From assembly GCA_041392665.1 (NCBI GenBank), contig JAWKLQ010000002.1, positions 415,853 through 479,852 on the forward strand: a stretch of 64,000 nt of DNA, in the 5' to 3' direction. The position numbers were made by a program, and so were the translations under genes. The notes under the pieces are model-generated. The model did no database searches. It saw nothing but the letters and a program-made list of their open reading frames with translations, and had not been told where the DNA came from. Positions 32,463 to 41,580 of the stretch are shown here, piece by piece; position 1 is the first letter of the stretch; each line of letters opens with the position of its first letter. The stretch is from Flavilitoribacter sp020436695. GTDB lineage: Bacteria > Bacteroidota > Bacteroidia > Chitinophagales > Saprospiraceae.

Positions 32463-33492
32463 AGACGCTTTGATCCTCGTTACCGGCGGTACCGGTTTTG
32501 TGGGATCTTACTTACTGCGCTACCTGCGGCAGGTCGGCTATAGTCGTATTCGTGCCCTGCGCCGGCCCGGCAGTCCGATAGACCTAGTCGCTCCCGTTAA
32601 CGACCAGATCGAATGGATAGAGGGTGATCTGCTGGACGTATTTTCCCTGGAAGAAGCCATCCGGGACGTACAACAGGTATACCATTGCGCCGCACTGGTT
32701 TCCTTCAACCCGGCCGACCGGGACCTTATGTTGCAGGTAAACCGCAACGGAACCGCCAATGTAGTGAATAGTTGTCTGCACGCCGGCGTAAACAAGCTGG
32801 TACATGTCAGTTCGATTGCCGCTATTGGCCGGGACCGCCGGAGTACGGAGATAAGCGAACAGACCAAGTGGCAAAATAGTCCTGATAACACACCCTACGC
32901 CGTCAGTAAATTTCAGGCGGAGCAGGAAGTATGGCGCGGGCAGGCCGAAGGGCTACAGGTAGCGGTAGTTAATCCATCTGTGATCCTCGGTGCCGGCTTC
33001 TGGAACAGTGGTCCGCAGCAGGTGTTCAAAATGGCCTGGGATGAGTTTCCTTTTTATCCGGTTGGCAGCAGCGGGTTTGTGGATGTGCGGGATGTGGTGC
33101 GGTTCATGGTTCAGCTGATGGAAAGCGATATTACGGGGCAACGATATTTACTGAACGGTGAAAATACCAGCTATCGCGACGTGCAGACTGCCATCGCCAA
33201 AGTCCTGGGCAAACGACCTCCTTCCAAAGCAATTTCTCCCCGGCTGGCCCGTTGGGCAGCCCGACTGGAATGGCTGCGCAGTAAATTGGGGGGCAAAGCG
33301 CCGCTCATCACCAAGGATGCGGCCCTTACTACCTCTCTCTCCTATCGCTATCTTAACGATAGATCCCGCCGAGCTTTCGATTTTGAGTATACTCCCCTGC
33401 AACAGACCATTGAAGAAACGGCCAATTTGTTCAGGACGGCGGCCCGGGAAGATTTTTCCCCACGGGTCTTATCTTTTAAAGCCCTATCTTAA
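32449..33492 (+). CDS. extended SDR NAD-dependent epimerase/reductase
   Basis: This 347-residue cytosolic protein has the extended short-chain dehydrogenase fold. The nucleotide-binding motif TGGTGFVGS lies close to the N-terminus, VYHCAALVS follows, then HVSSIAAIG with the catalytic Ser, and the YAVSK active-site motif. The start ATG at 32449 places the Rossmann strand at the usual position and overlaps the ribA stop by 14 bases (translational coupling); a longer upstream reading lies inside ribA. The substrate class (nucleotide sugar, flavonol-like or steroid-like) cannot be told. The C-terminal region resembles dihydroflavonol reductase-like members common in Bacteroidota. Confidence 0.85.
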   Translation: MENDKDALILVTGGTGFVGSYLLRYLRQVGYSRIRALRRPGSPIDLVAPVNDQIEWIEGDLLDVFSLEEAIRDVQQVYHCAALVSFNPADRDLMLQVNRNGTANVVNSCLHAGVNKLVHVSSIAAIGRDRRSTEISEQTKWQNSPDNTPYAVSKFQAEQEVWRGQAEGLQVAVVNPSVILGAGFWNSGPQQVFKMAWDEFPFYPVGSSGFVDVRDVVRFMVQLMESDITGQRYLLNGENTSYRDVQTAIAKVLGKRPPSKAISPRLARWAARLEWLRSKLGGKAPLITKDAALTTSLSYRYLNDRSRRAFDFEYTPLQQTIEETANLFRTAAREDFSPRVLSFKALS

Positions 33493-33518
33493 AGCCCTCG
33501 CAGAAAACCAGTAAACGC

Positions 33519-34385
33519 ATGGACTTAGTTACGATAGAGAACGATCATTTCATTGCCAAGATCGACCGGCACGGCGCCCAACTGGCCGTACTGTATTGTA
33601 AAACCAGCTCCGAAGAATTCGTCTGGCAAAGAGATTCGGCCTTTTGGGAGGAATCGGCACCTATCTGTTTTCCCATAGTCGGCGGTCTGAAAGATGGAAC
33701 CTACACTTACGACGGGCAGCGTTACTACATGAACAAGCATGGTGTGGTGCGTTATCAGGATTTCCAGGTGGTCGAACATGAGCGGGATAATTGCCGGCTC
33801 GAGATAAAGGCCAATGAAAACACCCTGGCCTCCTATCCTTTCCAATTTACCCTCGCCATTGATTTTAAACTGACGGATCAGGGCATCCGGGTGGGATACG
33901 CCATCAGTAATAAAGGCGGCAAAGATATGCCCGCCGGCCTGGGATACCATCCGGCATTCAATATCAATATCGAAGAATTCAAGCACGCCGACTATGAGAT
34001 CCGTTTTTCCGAAAAAGAATCGCTGGACCTCTATTGGCTAAATAACGGCTTACTCGAGCTTAAAGAAGAACACTATCTGAACAGAGAAGATAACATTCCA
34101 CTGAGTGCCCATCTTTTCGATGATGATGCCCTCATTTTCAAGAACATTACTTCCGATCGGATCAGTCTGGTCCGAAAAAATTCCGACTGGAAAATAGATA
34201 TGTTCACCGGCGGTGCTCCTCACCTGGGCATCTGGGCAAAGCCGGCCGCCCCTTATGTCTGCATCGAACCCTGGTATACTTATCAGGATAGCGCCGATGT
34301 GAGTGGAGATCTATTTGAGAAACCGGGGATGTTCGTGTTACAACCCGGGGAGGTATTTGAAAGTTTCTATGAAGTGAGGGTGTGA
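33519..34385 (+). CDS. aldose 1-epimerase family protein (LacX-like)
   Basis: This is a 288-residue galactose mutarotase-fold protein of the LacX/YeaD-like branch. The first strand region IDRHGAQLAVLYC, PICFPIVGGLKDG, a HG segment (MNKHGVVRYQDFQVV) and the GLGYHPAFN motif carry the conserved His residues. The C-terminal IEPWYTYQDS supplies the Glu general base of mutarotases. It follows the SDR gene by 26 bases and may be in an operon with ribA and the SDR gene. The sugar substrate is unknown. Confidence 0.87.
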   Translation: MDLVTIENDHFIAKIDRHGAQLAVLYCKTSSEEFVWQRDSAFWEESAPICFPIVGGLKDGTYTYDGQRYYMNKHGVVRYQDFQVVEHERDNCRLEIKANENTLASYPFQFTLAIDFKLTDQGIRVGYAISNKGGKDMPAGLGYHPAFNINIEEFKHADYEIRFSEKESLDLYWLNNGLLELKEEHYLNREDNIPLSAHLFDDDALIFKNITSDRISLVRKNSDWKIDMFTGGAPHLGIWAKPAAPYVCIEPWYTYQDSADVSGDLFEKPGMFVLQPGEVFESFYEVRV

Positions 34386-34388
34386 AAT

Positions 34389-35201
34389 TTAGTCTACCGA
34401 ATTAACAAATAGGCTAAACTTCATAACGATCTCTTCCGGGTTCGCTACATCATTATAGACCAGGCAGTCAAATCCCCTTAGAAGCTTATAATCAGTAGTC
34501 TCGGCAATATCCAACGGACGGGAATGCAAAATTGACACCAGCCGGTCATTCCGGAAAACCAGCCCAATGCGCCACATGGGGGAAGGATCGTCAAGCCAGT
34601 TCTCGTAATTTGTATACAACGTGTAACCCTTAAATTGATCAGAACGCTCCAGTTCAAATTGCTGGATGAAAGGCTGCAATTGAGCTATTGTTCTCCCATT
34701 GCCACTGGATCGGAGATAGTCCACCAGGGCATTTTCGATGATCGTCCCCGGCTTAATATTGTCTTTGTGTGTATGCCCTGTGAGTTCAATCCAGACCTTC
34801 GGGTAGCCACGCCTCGGGTAGACTGTCATGTCCGATTTGATCTCTCCGACCTCTTTTCCATCAACGATAATTTTCCGGCCTTTTTTCACGGTGCTGATAG
34901 TAAGTTCGCTGGTATCGATGTCCATAAATATCCCAACGGAATACCAGTCATTTTCAAGAGGGGTACAACTCACCAGTACGTCATTATTCAGGGTAAAAAG
35001 CAGCTTCCCGTTGATCCCATCCCTGATATTTGCCGGTCCGTCGATTCGCTCTCCGATAACGGGTTCGGAATAGTCTACACCCATACTTTGAATGACCGGA
35101 ATTTCTGACTGATCAATGGTCGATGCATTTTCCGGCTCTCCTGTTTTTGTCGAACAGGCAGCAAGTAGGTAAACGGCAAGTATTATAAAAGTGGTTCTCA
35201 A
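34389..35201 (-). CDS. hypothetical lipoprotein with an SH3-like region
   Basis: An exported lipoprotein of about 270 residues. I take the TTG at 35201 as the start because it opens directly on a signal peptide (LRTTFIILAVYLLAAC, lipobox Cys16). A GTG at 35249 would give a 16-residue longer N-terminus. After a linker there is a segment PANIRDGINGKLLFTLNNDVLV typical of bacterial SH3-like domains, then a domain with ELTGHTHKDNI that I do not recognise. It converges on the LacX-like gene with 3 bases between the stops. Function unknown. Confidence 0.72.
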   Translation of the reverse strand: MRTTFIILAVYLLAACSTKTGEPENASTIDQSEIPVIQSMGVDYSEPVIGERIDGPANIRDGINGKLLFTLNNDVLVSCTPLENDWYSVGIFMDIDTSELTISTVKKGRKIIVDGKEVGEIKSDMTVYPRRGYPKVWIELTGHTHKDNIKPGTIIENALVDYLRSSGNGRTIAQLQPFIQQFELERSDQFKGYTLYTNYENWLDDPSPMWRIGLVFRNDRLVSILHSRPLDIAETTDYKLLRGFDCLVYNDVANPEEIVMKFSLFVNSVD

Positions 35202-35259
35202 ACTTATTTGATTTCCCAATTTGCAGTGTAAGATCGTGCTATCCTTCACTGAAACCAGT

Positions 35260-36366
35260 CTACTCCTTCACAAAAGGCGGCCTTTCCACCACCGCTTTCA
35301 GCCGCTTCTTACCGGCAACAATGGCGATCTCCGTACCGGGTTTTGCAAACTCCGTACTTACATAACCCAGACCAATAGGTACATCCAAAGTAGGCGACTG
35401 GGTACCGGATGTCACCTCTCCAATTACATTTTCTTCGGTATCCTCGATCAGGTAACCATGGCGTGGCACCCGGCGGTCTTCCACCCGGAAGCCTACCAGT
35501 TTACGACTCACGCCTTCCGTACGTTGCCGGACAAAAGTATCACGGGAGTTGAAGTCACCCTTATTGGTTTTGGTGATCCAGCTCAGACCGGCTTCAATCG
35601 GGGAAGTTTCATCGGTAATATCGTTACCGTACAGACAATAGCCCATTTCCAGACGTAGTGTATCGCGGGCGCCCAGACCGATCGGCTGAATGGCGACTGC
35701 TTTCCCAGCTTCCATGATCGCATCCCAGAGTTTTTCGGCATCCAGATTACTGACATAGAGCTCGAATCCCCCGGCTCCGGTATAGCCTGTGGCGGAGATC
35801 AGTACATTGTCGACACCTGCCATTTGTCCTTTAGTGAAAGTATAGTAGGCAAGATCTGCCAAAGCTACATCCGTAAGTTGTTGTAATACTTCGGCAGCTT
35901 TAGGCCCCTGAATGGCCAGCAAGGCACTTTGATCGGAGATATTGATCAGGCGGGTATCGAAAGTATTGAACTGATTGATCCAGTTCCAGTCTTTTTCAAT
36001 ATTGGACGCATTCACAACTAGCATATAGGCTCGCTCCCCTTCCGAGCAATTGTCTTCCGGCAACCGGTAGACCAACAGATCATCAACGATGCCCCCATCC
36101 AGATTGGGCAGACAGGAGTACTGCGCCTGGCCGATCTCCAGTTTGGATGCGTCATTGCTGGTCACCAACTGGATCAGGTCCAGTGCTTCCTTACCGCGAA
36201 CAATAAACTCTCCCATGTGAGACACATCAAATATCCCCACTCCATTGCGTACGCAGTAATGTTCTTCCCGGATACCCTGATAGGAAATGGGCATATTATA
36301 GCCCGCGAATTCAGCCATGCGGGCCCCGAGTTGTTGGTGTTTATCGGTTAGTGGCGTATGTTTCAT
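35260..36366 (-). CDS. gcvT: glycine cleavage system aminomethyltransferase (T protein)
   Basis: The T protein of 368 residues moves the methylene group from the aminomethyl-lipoyl H protein to tetrahydrofolate and releases ammonia. The N-terminal TPLTDKHQQLGARMAEFAGYNMP segment, VGIFDVSHMGEF (with the catalytic Asp), YTGAGGFELY and the C-terminal GYVSTEFAKPGTEI are diagnostic. Length is as in other bacteria. The gcvH and gcvP genes are not adjacent. It is the most downstream gene of a minus-strand run including the cyclophilin lipoprotein. Confidence 0.95.
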   Translation of the reverse strand: MKHTPLTDKHQQLGARMAEFAGYNMPISYQGIREEHYCVRNGVGIFDVSHMGEFIVRGKEALDLIQLVTSNDASKLEIGQAQYSCLPNLDGGIVDDLLVYRLPEDNCSEGERAYMLVVNASNIEKDWNWINQFNTFDTRLINISDQSALLAIQGPKAAEVLQQLTDVALADLAYYTFTKGQMAGVDNVLISATGYTGAGGFELYVSNLDAEKLWDAIMEAGKAVAIQPIGLGARDTLRLEMGYCLYGNDITDETSPIEAGLSWITKTNKGDFNSRDTFVRQRTEGVSRKLVGFRVEDRRVPRHGYLIEDTEENVIGEVTSGTQSPTLDVPIGLGYVSTEFAKPGTEIAIVAGKKRLKAVVERPPFVKE

Positions 36367-36444
36367 TTACTATTTTGTTGACAGGTGTATATTATTTGAT
36401 TTGCCTGGATGGTATGGTCCATGCAACCCCATCCATACCCAAAC

Positions 36445-38451
36445 CTACTGAACGGTAACCTGATTGATATCATCTCCGATCTGGAGCCGGTGAACAATAT
36501 CCATGCCCTCAGTAACGCGGCCAAAGATAGTATATTTCCCATCAAGATGAGGAGTGGGAGAATGAGTGATGAAAAACTGGCTGCCTTCCGTATCATAGTC
36601 AGACCGGGCCATCCCTACATAGCCGCTATCATTGTAATAGAGTTGGGGCAATTCGGTGCGGATAGTATAGGGCGGGCCACCGTAGCCGTCACCATCGGGG
36701 CATCCTCCCTGGACCACAAAATTGGGTACTACCCGGTGTAATTCATTACCGTTATAAAAGCCTTTTTTAGCCAACGCAACAAAATTGCTGACCGTGCCCG
36801 GGGCCTCCAATGGGAAAAGACGCAGTTTGATCGTTCCTTTTACGGTTTCTATGACAACTTCCAGTCTGGAGCTGTCCACTTCCTGTAGTACCTCCCAATC
36901 GATGGGATGATTGTAAGGTACCGGTTCGGGCGTCGGCGGTCGCCAGCCCCGCAGGAAGTTGATGGTCTCGGCGAGGGTGTGGTAAGTTTCTATCTGGGCC
37001 GGCAACTTCAGCTGTCGCAGGCCCCGTTGCAGGATGCCAATGCTATCAGCCAGTATGAGCCGAAACTCCCGGTCCGGATTGTGCAATGCTTCTGCTGCCT
37101 CGGCTACCATCCCCGGTTCTCCACTGCGAATGGCTGCTACAAAAGTGGCCGCCAGTTCACGGGTTACCCGACGCCGGGCGCCGCCGAATAGGCGATCAAA
37201 ATTTTCCAGGCGGGTAATCCCCTTCAGGGCCCGTATGCCGGCGGTACGCACGGCCGCCGAAGGATGGATCAGGGCTTCTCTTTCCACAAACTGATAGTTC
37301 CATCCGAACTCAGCCAGTGCCGACAGTGCATCCGCTTTTTCATAGGGATCGTTAGCCCGGGCAAACCGCTGCCGCAATTCCGCATTCATGCTGTTGCGAT
37401 ATTCCTGATAATAGACCGGCAGATGATGATTGGCGGCCTTATACAAGGTAGTTTGCACCGGCCAGGCCAGCGAATCTTTGGCCCATTGCCAATAAACAGT
37501 GGCATCTTCTGCCTGCCCGTAATCCAGAAAATACTGAGCCGCCCGTTGAGCTACGTGCAAATTGGCATCCCCAAGTGCAGCGGCCGGAATGGTCTTGGCC
37601 TGTACGTAATCGAAATTGCCGAATGCCCGCAGGATGTTACAGCGTACCCGATAATCTGTTTCCAAAGCATAACGCTGCTGCAAATAGATGAGCGCTTCCG
37701 GTGTGCGGCATTTCCCCAGCCCAATGATGAGCGCCATACGTATATTAACATTATTCTCTCCGTCAATAGCCTCGATCAGATTTCGGGTATAGGCGGCGAG
37801 CTCGATGTTAGGTGTACGCGACAGGTAATGAGCTGCATACAGGCGTACTTCATCCGGATACTGAAGGTTGGAGGCCAAGGTGGCCATACGAGCCGTTCCG
37901 TCGGGTGATACTACTCCCCGAAGGCCAAACTGATAAATACCCCGAACCTGACCCAACAACAACGCCGTGTCTTTTCTGGTATAAGTAGTTACCGTACTGA
38001 GCGCTCGCAGGTTGTCAACTGTACCACATTTACCAACTGCTTCCAGCACACTGCGGTTGAGCTGTTGCCAGATCCCGGAAGTATCATTGGCAGCAAAAGC
38101 GTCGATGAGTTTGGGGACCGAACCGACACTACCGATCTGACCGATGGCGTAGGCTGCCGCTGCACTCACTTCCTGTACCGGATCGTCCAGTAGCGTATAT
38201 AGACTATCCAGTGCGGCCGAATCACGTATGGAGGCCATAGCCATGGCTGCCAGATAGCGATAGGTAGGATCTTCCGCGTTGAAATAAGCATATAAGCTAT
38301 CCGTCGAACGACGATCCTGCAGGTCGTGTATCTTTTGAAAAAGGCTGTCCCGTACGCTCAGGTGCACATCGCTCAGGGGTTCGTTTCCCGGAGGCAGACA
38401 GGCTGAGCACCACATTAAAACGGCAATAAAGAAAAGGGAATATCGGAACAT
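36445..38451 (-). CDS. HEAT-repeat lipoprotein fused to a cyclophilin-type peptidyl-prolyl isomerase
   Basis: This 668-residue protein starts at the ATG at 38451, directly before a lipoprotein signal (lipobox CSAC). Residues about 30-500 are HEAT/PBS-lyase-like alpha repeats (AAAYAIGQIGSVGSVPKL and similar). The last 150 residues are a complete cyclophilin domain: VKGTIKLRLFPLEAPGTVSNFVALA, FYNGNELHRVVPNFVVQGG, a GSQFFIT segment and HLDGKYTIFGRV. It should fold or hold envelope proteins, with the repeats recruiting clients. The fusion occurs in Bacteroidota but is otherwise uncommon. It sits downstream of PBP1A on the same strand. Confidence 0.88.
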   Translation of the reverse strand: MFRYSLFFIAVLMWCSACLPPGNEPLSDVHLSVRDSLFQKIHDLQDRRSTDSLYAYFNAEDPTYRYLAAMAMASIRDSAALDSLYTLLDDPVQEVSAAAAYAIGQIGSVGSVPKLIDAFAANDTSGIWQQLNRSVLEAVGKCGTVDNLRALSTVTTYTRKDTALLLGQVRGIYQFGLRGVVSPDGTARMATLASNLQYPDEVRLYAAHYLSRTPNIELAAYTRNLIEAIDGENNVNIRMALIIGLGKCRTPEALIYLQQRYALETDYRVRCNILRAFGNFDYVQAKTIPAAALGDANLHVAQRAAQYFLDYGQAEDATVYWQWAKDSLAWPVQTTLYKAANHHLPVYYQEYRNSMNAELRQRFARANDPYEKADALSALAEFGWNYQFVEREALIHPSAAVRTAGIRALKGITRLENFDRLFGGARRRVTRELAATFVAAIRSGEPGMVAEAAEALHNPDREFRLILADSIGILQRGLRQLKLPAQIETYHTLAETINFLRGWRPPTPEPVPYNHPIDWEVLQEVDSSRLEVVIETVKGTIKLRLFPLEAPGTVSNFVALAKKGFYNGNELHRVVPNFVVQGGCPDGDGYGGPPYTIRTELPQLYYNDSGYVGMARSDYDTEGSQFFITHSPTPHLDGKYTIFGRVTEGMDIVHRLQIGDDINQVTVQ

Positions 38452-38486
38452 GGATCTGAATTTATTACCTACCGATCCACACCGCT

Positions 38487-38819
38487 TCAGGAGCGGCGAT
38501 GGCGCAGCAAATAAACAAAGGCGATTGAAGTAGAGCACAACATGATCACTACCGGTAACACCGGTAATCCTTGTTGCTCCCGAAGGCTTCGCACCAAAGA
38601 TAAGGAAAGGCCGATGATCAGCAAACCACTCAGTAAAGTAAGAATATTAGCGGTTAACGGATTGCCGGCGCGAAAGGGAGGTAAGGTCAGCAAAAAAAGC
38701 CCACCGAAGGCTACCGGCACCAGAGCAGTGGCCGTTTCCGTGGTAGTTGTCAGGTAGGCCCACAGGCCGATAACGATCAGAACCACACCATTTACCAGGT
38801 TGATCTGATAGGTTTTCAA
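38487..38819 (-). CDS. small four-TM membrane protein
   Basis: The 110-residue product consists almost wholly of four hydrophobic segments at about 9-25, 32-46, 57-76 and 86-103, ending in a basic RHRRS tail. It lies 25 bases after the PBP1A gene and 35 bases before the cyclophilin lipoprotein start on the same strand, so it is likely co-transcribed with them. Not recognised beyond conserved small membrane proteins of unknown function. Confidence 0.75.
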   Translation of the reverse strand: MKTYQINLVNGVVLIVIGLWAYLTTTTETATALVPVAFGGLFLLTLPPFRAGNPLTANILTLLSGLLIIGLSLSLVRSLREQQGLPVLPVVIMLCSTSIAFVYLLRHRRS

Positions 38820-38844
38820 AAGCTGTAATTATTTTCTCTGTCTC

Positions 38845-41427
38845 TTACTGATGACGTAAAGTATCCGACGGGGCGTACTCTCCAAACTGGTCTTCCGAGA
38901 ATTCGTCTTCAAATTCGTCGCTGCCTTCCAGTGGCGGCAGATCATTATGATAGAGATTGCAATCCAGCACGATGCCGAGATCTCCGGGCGGGCGGTAAAA
39001 ACGCTCTTCGTAATTGTAGCCGCTTGCCGGATCGTTTTCCAAACGTTTAAAGAAGTTTCTCACCAATGGCTTGGACATGAAGGCACCCTGCCCCATTTGT
39101 ATGCTCCGAAAACTGATCCAGCGATCTTCTCCACCGGTCCAGGTCCCTACAACTAAATTGGGAGTGATACCGACGAACCAGCCGTCGGCATAGTCATTGG
39201 TTGTACCGGTCTTTCCACCGGCATCACTTTTCAGATCCCTCAAACCACCGGCGTAACGCAGCATTTCCACCATTACGTAGTTGGGGTTGGGAGGCAATGC
39301 CTGCTGTTCGGTCACAAAGTTTTCGTACAACACCTGACCGTTTTTATTTTCAATGCGCTGGATATAGTAAGGCTTGATAAATACGCCGTTGTTGGCAAAA
39401 GTAGTATATGCTCCGGTCAACTCGAGTACGGACAGATCCGCTGCGCCTAGAGCAATGGAAGGTACTCTTGGAATGCGGTACCGGCCGTTGGGATACTTGT
39501 CGTTCTTATCGATCCCCATGCGATGTATCAGGTCCAGCACCGGATTGACACTCCCCAGCTCTTTCATCAGATAAGCCGAGATGGTATTCTTCGACTTCAT
39601 CAGGCCATCCTTAAGTGTGAGTAATTCACCGGAATATTCTCCGTGCGAGTTGCGGGGCGTCCAGGGTTCGGTCAGATAGAAACCTCTATCCTGCGGAGTG
39701 ATCGTAATAGGCAGATCATACACCTGGAAACAGGGAGAAAACCCCTGTTGAAAAATGGCCGTGGCATAGATAAAAGGCTTGAATGTAGAGCCGACCTGAC
39801 GGTTGATATTGACGTGATCGTATTGGAAGTACTTGTGATCGATACCACCTACCCACACTTTCACCTGACCGCTCTTCGGATTAATGGCCACCATACCCGT
39901 TTGCAGGAACATCCGGTGATAGCGGATGGAATCCATTGGGCTCATGGTGGTGTCTTTCTCCATGTCCTTATTGTAGGCAAACACCTTCATCTCGACCGGC
40001 TTGTTAAACACCTCCTCTACTTCGGCCTGTAGCTTTTCCCACTGGGATTTGAGCTCGGGGAAATATTCACTTTTCAGCACTTTCCGATACTGGGCGGCCA
40101 GTTCGGTGGTGATCATTTTCTGAGAGACCAGTTGCGTGATCACTCCGGCCTTTTTCGATTCGTCGATGATCCGTTCAATCTCCCGGTCGTCATCGTGGAA
40201 GGTCAGGTCCAGTTCCTTGCCCATTTTACCCAACACATCCGACAGATACTTGGATCGCAGGCTTTGGTAACGTTCCGAACTGCGTTTCAGTCGCGTCAGC
40301 ATCATTTGCCGAATAGGTACCGGTACTTCCGTTTCCGAACCACTGGAGTATTCCCAGGGATCATTCCACTTCCAGGTATTCCACAGCGCTTTCTGGACTA
40401 CCGGCATCCGTTTGCGCATTTCTTCTTCGGCAATCCGTTGCATATACGGATTGATGGTCGTGTAGATCCGCAGGCCATCCTTATAGATGTTGTATTTTGA
40501 GCCGTCTTGTTTTTGCCGACCGGGCATGTCCAGGAGATTTTTCACTTCCTTTGCCAGTTCCATCCGGAAATAGGGAGCAAGGCCGTCGATATGGGTCTGC
40601 CGGGTAAAGCGGATACCCAACTCCGTTTCTCGCAAGGTATCGTATTGCACCTCGGTAATAAAGTCGTTCTTTTCCATCTGTTTCAATACCACCATCCGCC
40701 GCTGTTTAACCAGCTCCGGCCGGGTTAGCGGATTGTAAAGCGATGGATTTTTGAGCATACCGACCAATGTTGCCGCCTGTTGTATACTCAATGAGTCCTG
40801 ATCGGTATCGAAATAGATGCGGGAAGCCTGCTTGATGCCATAAGCCCCATTGACAAACTCCACAATATTGAGATAGAGTGCAATGATCTCTTCCTTGGTA
40901 TATTTTCTTTCCAGGCGCACCGCGATGATCCATTCTTTCAATTTCTGGATCACGGCCGTAAACTTCGAGCGCGAACGCGTTCCGGTAAACAGCCACTTGG
41001 CCAATTGCTGGGTAATGGTAGAAGCACCTCCCGAGCTACTTTGCCCCATCAGCCCGGTCTTTACCACAGCGCGGGCCAGGGCTTCAAAATCAATACCGGT
41101 ATGATTGTAGTACCGTTCATCCTCGGTAGCGATCAGGGCATTCACCAGATTGGGTGACAGTTCGTCGAAGGTAACCGGGATCCGGTTCTCGGTATAAAAG
41201 GTAGCCATTGTGGAACCGTCATCTCCAAGTATCAGCGAAGCCTCATTGCTCTGGGGATTTTCCAGTTGTTCTACGGAAGGAAGGTCACTGAATGTCAGCA
41301 CCACAAAACATAATATTCCGACAAAAATTGCTGCGAAAGTGGCCAGCCACATCAATTTGACGATCCGAACAAAAGCAGGGCGTTCATCATCACCAAAAAG
41401 AAAATCATTGATCTTGCGCATAAGCAT
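38845..41427 (-). CDS. bifunctional penicillin-binding protein 1A (class A PBP)
   Basis: This murein synthase has a short cytoplasmic N-terminus, one TM segment, a GT51 glycosyltransferase domain (TEDERYYNHTGID with the catalytic Glu; STITQQLAKWLF), and a transpeptidase domain with GSTFKPF (Ser nucleophile), SKN and KTGTTNDYADGWFVG. The C-terminus is acidic. I use the ATG at 41427; a TTG at 41448 is possible, but it coincides with the putative -7 box at 41446-41453, so it would not be transcribed. About 860 residues, the usual size for Bacteroidota. It heads a small envelope operon with the four-TM protein and HEAT-cyclophilin lipoprotein. Confidence 0.94.
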   Translation of the reverse strand: MLMRKINDFLFGDDERPAFVRIVKLMWLATFAAIFVGILCFVVLTFSDLPSVEQLENPQSNEASLILGDDGSTMATFYTENRIPVTFDELSPNLVNALIATEDERYYNHTGIDFEALARAVVKTGLMGQSSSGGASTITQQLAKWLFTGTRSRSKFTAVIQKLKEWIIAVRLERKYTKEEIIALYLNIVEFVNGAYGIKQASRIYFDTDQDSLSIQQAATLVGMLKNPSLYNPLTRPELVKQRRMVVLKQMEKNDFITEVQYDTLRETELGIRFTRQTHIDGLAPYFRMELAKEVKNLLDMPGRQKQDGSKYNIYKDGLRIYTTINPYMQRIAEEEMRKRMPVVQKALWNTWKWNDPWEYSSGSETEVPVPIRQMMLTRLKRSSERYQSLRSKYLSDVLGKMGKELDLTFHDDDREIERIIDESKKAGVITQLVSQKMITTELAAQYRKVLKSEYFPELKSQWEKLQAEVEEVFNKPVEMKVFAYNKDMEKDTTMSPMDSIRYHRMFLQTGMVAINPKSGQVKVWVGGIDHKYFQYDHVNINRQVGSTFKPFIYATAIFQQGFSPCFQVYDLPITITPQDRGFYLTEPWTPRNSHGEYSGELLTLKDGLMKSKNTISAYLMKELGSVNPVLDLIHRMGIDKNDKYPNGRYRIPRVPSIALGAADLSVLELTGAYTTFANNGVFIKPYYIQRIENKNGQVLYENFVTEQQALPPNPNYVMVEMLRYAGGLRDLKSDAGGKTGTTNDYADGWFVGITPNLVVGTWTGGEDRWISFRSIQMGQGAFMSKPLVRNFFKRLENDPASGYNYEERFYRPPGDLGIVLDCNLYHNDLPPLEGSDEFEDEFSEDQFGEYAPSDTLRHQ

Positions 41428-41445
41428 GGTCAGGATTTTGAACGC

Positions 41446-41453
41446 CAAAGATA
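41446..41453 (-). promoter_or_regulatory. -7 element of the PBP1A promoter
   Basis: On the minus strand TATCTTTG matches TAnnTTTG, and a TTG lies 20 bases upstream. The ATG at 41427 would follow the transcript start by about 12 bases, a short leader. It argues against the TTG start at 41448. Confidence 0.5.
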
Positions 41454-41580
41454 AGAATAATTCTTGTCAAGCTCAATGTTAAAAAATGGAGAAAGGTATT
41501 AGGTGCCGGGTACTGGGTACCCGGTAATCAAAGTGCTCGCCGAGCATCCGGGACTAAACATCTAACACCCAAATATATTC

